64,000 bases of DNA from NCBI GenBank assembly GCA_905331475.1, contig CAJNYU010003753.1, positions 1 to 64,000 on the forward strand, read 5' to 3'. Positions 60,059 to 64,000 of this stretch are shown in pieces. The stretch is from Rotaria socialis (lineage: Eukaryota; Rotifera; Eurotatoria; Philodinida; Philodinidae). Below the pieces are notes generated by a model that had not been told where the DNA came from, made no database searches, and saw only the letters and a list, made by a program, of their open reading frames with translations. Numbering within the stretch: the first letter of the stretch is position 1; each line of letters starts with the position of its first letter. The translations under genes and the position numbers were made by a program.

Positions 60059-61221
60059 AGCGTCCGCATTACAGCTGGGGTTGAGATTTCACTATAGATA
60101 CCCAAGTTGGCAAAGTAAAAAGCCACTGGTTCTCCTATGTACAAACAAATCAAATCCAATAGAAAATTCGAACGATTTCTCGATTTTTTTAAAATGATAC
60201 CATCGATGCCCTATTCTTTGAAAAGACTGTAAAAAAGCTAAACATACGTACATATGGGCTATGATCATAGTTAGAAGTATACCTCATTAAGGGAAAAATA
60301 AGCCATATATGAATCTTTTCCTTTCAATCAATCAATTCCTTTACCGAAATCAAATGGCTGATTTTCTAAGTTTTTCTCTTTCTTTTTCTTTTACCCTGGC
60401 TCTCCGTATATTTCATGTGGAGTCAATTCTTTTTTTCTAAATTTGAATCTCAGCATGCATTACAAGGAAATATTTTTCTCAACTCGAACTTTTCCCAAGA
60501 TCAGGCGGCGACTCCTCCATCGAATGATCATCACACTTAGCACGTAAGACTAGTGCATAAGGAAACAAAGTTCGTTCGGTTGGTGCTAAACAGTTTTCTT
60601 TCGAACCGCGTAATTTCTGGCAAAGTTTAAGACACTGTTCTTTTATATTCGATGAATAGACAACCGTGTAATAATCAAGATCACTTTCTTCAATCAAAGA
60701 TGGGTTTAGATAAAAAAACCCTTTTTGTCACTTCGATTGTTCACGTGTTTCATTATATGAGTCTGAGCTTTTGGGTGTGGGTGTGAGTTTAACTGTGATT
60801 CTAGGCAATGGGTTCATAGAAATGTCAAACCCACATCCTAAATTAGAATAGATTTTTCAATGAAAATTGAACGCCTGAATTAAGTATTCGGAGTAACATT
60901 TTTCGGTAAGTTGAAAACTCTTCAAAAGTTTTGTAGAAAGAAATCGATTTGGAAACACTTTCTCGAAAATGTCATCATCAAACATGTCAACTCCAGAATA
61001 TATCATATTGATTGAGACATTTCGATTTTACACTCGAGTCTGCCATACGCATAGTTACTTAGTTAGATTGATAGATGAAACCTTTTTAATAACAATTATA
61101 AGCAAAGCAAATATGGCATAGAACTGTGTCGATGATACACACAAAGAGAACAGAATAAATTGTAGTTGTAAGTAAAAAAATAACTAGAACACTTTGAAGA
61201 ACTGCTCGTTTGATTTGAGTA
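60059..61221. other. Gene-less stretch with a telomere-like tract
   Basis: A GGGTGTGGGTGTGAG tract lies at 60,773-60,787. A 72-codon minus-strand frame at 60,479-60,697 contains four Cys but no signal peptide or recognisable domain and is left uncalled. Confidence 0.35.
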
Positions 61222-61615
61222 ATGTTTTCAATACAAAAGATTTTCATTATTTTGTTTTTCTCAGTAAGTACTTTTCTGTTCTCAGACAATCTAGTGTATA
61301 AAAGCTCGTATATAGCCTTGCTCATTACTTTCAATCATGGCCATCGATGCTTTAAGTGTGTGTGTGTGTGTGTGTGTATCAACGAGAGAACCCGCTTGGG
61401 GTGATCCATTCGATCCGACTGCATCTACTATAAAAGTAACTCTAGCTGAACCTGATGAATCATATTAGGTAAATTAAACTTTACATATTCTCTTTCCTCA
61501 ATTCTTGTCTCTGGTTATTATATAGTCTGCAAGTCTTGGCAATGAATTCGGACGAAGTTCATCGATCATGCAACTATTACCTATGGTTGTTGCACAACAG
61601 ACTTATGTAATATAG
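61222..61615 (+). pseudogene. Ly6/uPAR-like small cysteine-rich protein, broken
   Basis: A hydrophobic, signal-like start (MFSIQKIFIILFF) is followed by HRCFKC, the usual first Cys pair of a Ly6 domain, then by a TG microsatellite (61,356-61,377) that changes frame. Further on, in other frames, come DPFDPTASTIKVTLAE, an intron-like GTAAAT...TATATAG (about 57 nt), and ATITYGCCTTDLCN, the diagnostic CCxxDLCN end of the Ly6/uPAR fold. Intact members are secreted or GPI-anchored surface proteins. The frame cannot be restored by GT-AG splicing alone, so I call it a pseudogene. Confidence 0.55.
61356..61377 (+). repeat. TG microsatellite
   Basis: Eleven TG/GT units sit directly after the first Cys pair of the Ly6-like frame, adding a Cys-Val run in one frame. 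Confidence 0.85.
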
Positions 61616-63020
61616 AAGTCATGCCTTAGAACATGGCGAGACTATACCGAAAAATACTGCAATTGATCATTATCCTCTTTGATTTTCTAATATTCTGTCC
61701 TATCGATAACATATATTTCTAAATATTTTATATTATAGATCTTGATTTTCAACAATATTGATATGAAATTTTATGCAACGGATAAATTCTATACGATAAT
61801 TTCATTTATCAAGATTCAAAATCCAATAGATTTTAATTTAATTTGGACAAAACGGCAGCTTGATTGATTTCATTTCCTTTTTTGAACTTTTCCGTTTCTA
61901 CGAGAGATAGAATATTTGGTTGGTATAGTTGATCGACCAATAAAGCACCCTAAGTTTTCACTATTGCATGATCGTCAGATACGACTGCACATTTCTGTTA
62001 ACTGCGGCATTCCTCAAATAGACTATTGTTTTACTAATGACTATAATGATGAAATGTTTTTGGAAAAAATTAGTTAGAACCGATAATTGGTTAGAGAAAA
62101 TCTCAACATAAACATTTGAATTACCTCTGATGATCAAAGATAATCTTATGAGTAAGATGAAACTGTAATCGTTTGATACGAATTTTATATCGACATTTTA
62201 GTAAGCACTGATATTTCATACTTATACTGAAATATCTTTGGCTGAAAAAAATATCACTTTGTTATCCTTTTGACTCTTGCGAATGAAGAGCGATCCAAAC
62301 AGATCACAAAAGATCTACGTTTATATTCTTTTTATTCTTATCACAATAGTTTTCAAGACTATTAATGTACTGCATTTTCAAACATTATTTAAATCAAAAT
62401 AAATTTTCTTGATGCTTTCGATATTTATTTCCGAATTCATCATTTCCTATACCTATTCTCATCGTGCCTAATGAACTATAAAACTCTCAACAATTCATTG
62501 ATAGACATATGCACGAGTCAATGATGATTAATCTCGATGAGGTACTTCCTCACTCACGTAAATATATTTAAACCAATTCATTGGAAATTTCCTGCCATTG
62601 TTTCTATTGTTTCCTTGACGAATCTCTGGACTCAAATCAACTCTATACATTTAATTCCAATAAAATTTACCAACATAAATTTAAATGTACACTATTTTTA
62701 TAACATGATTCAAGCAAATTTGCTGCATATTAAAGTAAATAAATAACAATAGAGGTCGCTAATAACTTTGTTTTCACAAAACATCATTGGTTCGTTGTGT
62801 ACTTTGCATCATACTGTATCTGCGTGATATTCTTTTTTTTTATTTGATTGATTGAGTACACGATTATTTCTGTTATTATATTGAAAATTTACACCCTCGT
62901 TTTTATTTTTCTAGATTTTTCACTATTCATAAAATAAACATTCTCTCCTTCTCCATTATTTATTTTATAATTCTGAATCATTTTTCCTGCGTAATACATC
63001 GTTGATTTTGAATCATTCAA
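61616..63020. other. Gene-less stretch
   Basis: No supported gene or repeat. The POMP promoter must lie in its right part, where the sequence is very T-rich. Confidence 0.4.
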
Positions 63021-63395
63021 ATGGATACATCAAGCTATACTGGTTTACCCAATAAATTATGTCAAGGTTTAACATCTGTCAAATCGACATTAACAACCGG
63101 ACATGTTCTGGAAAAATCAGAAACAACATTTCTAGAAAATCGTGATAAATTTCATCATCATATGGCACGTAGTGTTTTAGGTATCCAAGCACCATTGAAA
63201 CTTCAAACTGAATTACAAATAGCAAATAAAATTGGTCGTTTACCTGGTCTGCCAAGTTCACGATTAATGCTTGACGTTTTACGTGGTACCAATGAAGATA
63301 TTTCATTTGATGATATTTTAAATAATCAACGAGAATTTGGTGAAGTTCAAATTGATCCACATTTAGCTATGGATAAGCTTGATCGATTCTTTTAA
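63021..63395 (+). CDS. POMP: Proteasome maturation protein (POMP/Ump1)
   Basis: The single-exon 124-residue protein aligns by eye with POMP: GLTSVKSTL near the N terminus, ENRDKFHHHMARSVLGIQAPLKLQTELQ in the centre, RLPGLPSSRLMLDVLRGTNEDISFDDILN, and a short C-terminal PHLAMD segment. The LDVLRG...I.F.DIL block is the most diagnostic. POMP is the assembly chaperone of the 20S proteasome: it joins half-proteasome precursors, helps beta-subunit incorporation and is degraded on completion. Length is close to the usual 140 residues. It looks intact and is likely constitutive. It lies 143 bp upstream of the next gene in the same orientation. Confidence 0.9.
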   Translation: MDTSSYTGLPNKLCQGLTSVKSTLTTGHVLEKSETTFLENRDKFHHHMARSVLGIQAPLKLQTELQIANKIGRLPGLPSSRLMLDVLRGTNEDISFDDILNNQREFGEVQIDPHLAMDKLDRFF

Positions 63396-63537
63396 CACAA
63401 CAAAAAAAAACATGAACAAATACTAAAATGAAAGAATTCATATGATCAATTTTCATTCTCTCTGTGTTTTTTAATTGTTATGATTGTCCGATTTGTTTCT
63501 TTCTTTCAGATATGTTTATATGATAGCTACTTAAATT

Positions 63538-63733
63538 ATGCCGAAATATACTAAAAAAAGTAAAATTGTTTTTTTTCTTAAAGTCTAAATTATATTTTGA
63601 TTTTATCTATTAGATCGTCCTCCTCGGAGTACGATGGCGAAATCAGGCGCTGATGATTGTGCATCCATTGATGATGGTGTTAGTTTATGTTCAAATATTT
63701 CTGATGGAACAAGTATTTATGATGATAGTGAAA
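63538..63733 (+). CDS. First exons of an IFRD1/2-like gene (partial, runs off the window)
   Basis: The ATG at 63,538 opens a 22-nt exon (MPKYTKK), then a 54-nt GT-AG intron (63,560-63,613), then exon 63614-63733 with CASIDDGVSLCSNISDGTSIYDDSE and a donor GTAAG. The basic MPK...-type start followed by an acidic Ser-rich segment is like the N terminus of interferon-related developmental regulator proteins (IFRD1/2), transcriptional co-regulators. No further exon was placed before 64,000, so the next intron is either longer than usual or continues past the edge. The identification rests on a short disordered segment and is tentative. Confidence 0.45.
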
Positions 63734-64000
63734 GTAAGAATATTATAAATAATAACTTTTGGAAGAACTTACAGACTTTTTTAAAATCCATACAGTAGAG
63801 AGATATCAATATATTGTTTGTATAGGAAATTTAAACTCGATGCTTTCGAAAAATTAAAGAAAACGAAAATAATCAAGTCACTACATTATAAGATATTTGA
63901 CAGTACCGCCTATGTTTTAACCGTAGTATACGATACTAGTTTATGTCAAAGGAAAATCTTATCTAATCATAAATAAATACCACAAGAAAAAGTTGTGGAC

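Noticed and set aside
60479..60697. 72-codon minus-strand frame with four Cys
   Set aside because: No signal peptide, no domain and no neighbouring exon found; too short to call alone.
1..64000. CRISPR arrays, operons or bacterial-type gene clusters
   Set aside because: No regular short-repeat array with unique spacers; genes are spliced and eukaryotic throughout.

Overview
The window looks like nuclear DNA of an animal, most likely a bdelloid rotifer. The supports are: very small GT-AG introns (mostly 47-80 nt) in A+T-rich DNA; short dispersed tracts of TGTGGG-like telomere-type repeat; and genes from families I know to be expanded in bdelloids (arginine-type ADP-ribosyltransferases, an ADP-ribosyltransferase fused to kinesin-light-chain-like TPRs, B-box/NHL proteins, a TIR-SAM protein, many small DNA transposons). 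The genus is not resolvable by eye. Exon joins are inferred from reading frame and GT-AG borders; most joined lengths come out as exact multiples of three.

Layout. Positions 1-11,500 are gene-poor: a tRNA-like 3' half at the edge, a strongly diverged tandem array of about 97-bp units (about 6,200-8,900), and the first copy of a small C-rich-ended transposon. A stand-alone ADP-ribosyltransferase (11,598-12,470, -) follows, with telomere-like tracts on both sides. From 13,000 to 21,000 are a second copy of the small transposon, a hAT-like element with an internal hairpin, and a spliced multi-pass membrane protein (17,465-18,866, -). A small unknown gene lies at 21,179-21,655. Positions 23,500-31,300 are a transposon cluster: a decayed MULE with inverted arrays of TTCAGTA/TACTGAA, an AAGATCTT-rich element with 34-bp perfect terminal repeats, a broken GT10 fucosyltransferase, and another terminal-repeat element.

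Positions 31,400-42,800 are gene-rich: a two-finger U1/matrin-type zinc-finger protein (+), a tetraspanin with a long tail (-), a rabaptin-like coiled-coil/FYVE protein with a 9-nt exon (+), an alpha-helical-TIR-SAM protein (-), and a four-helix membrane protein (+). After a 2.6-kb gap come a B-box/coiled-coil/NHL gene (45,463-48,156, +) and a broken gene related to the N-terminal module of the ART-TPR gene. A ten-exon nuclear SAP-domain gene (51,503-55,630, -) is followed by the intact intron-less ART-TPR gene (57,662-60,058, +), a broken Ly6-like gene, the proteasome maturation factor POMP (63,021-63,395, +), and the start of an IFRD1/2-like gene at the right edge.

The genes do not form one pathway. 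Housekeeping genes (POMP, rabaptin-like, zinc finger) are mixed with accessory genes for NAD+-using enzymes (two ARTs and a TIR protein) and with transposon debris, as expected for a gene-rich/accessory boundary.
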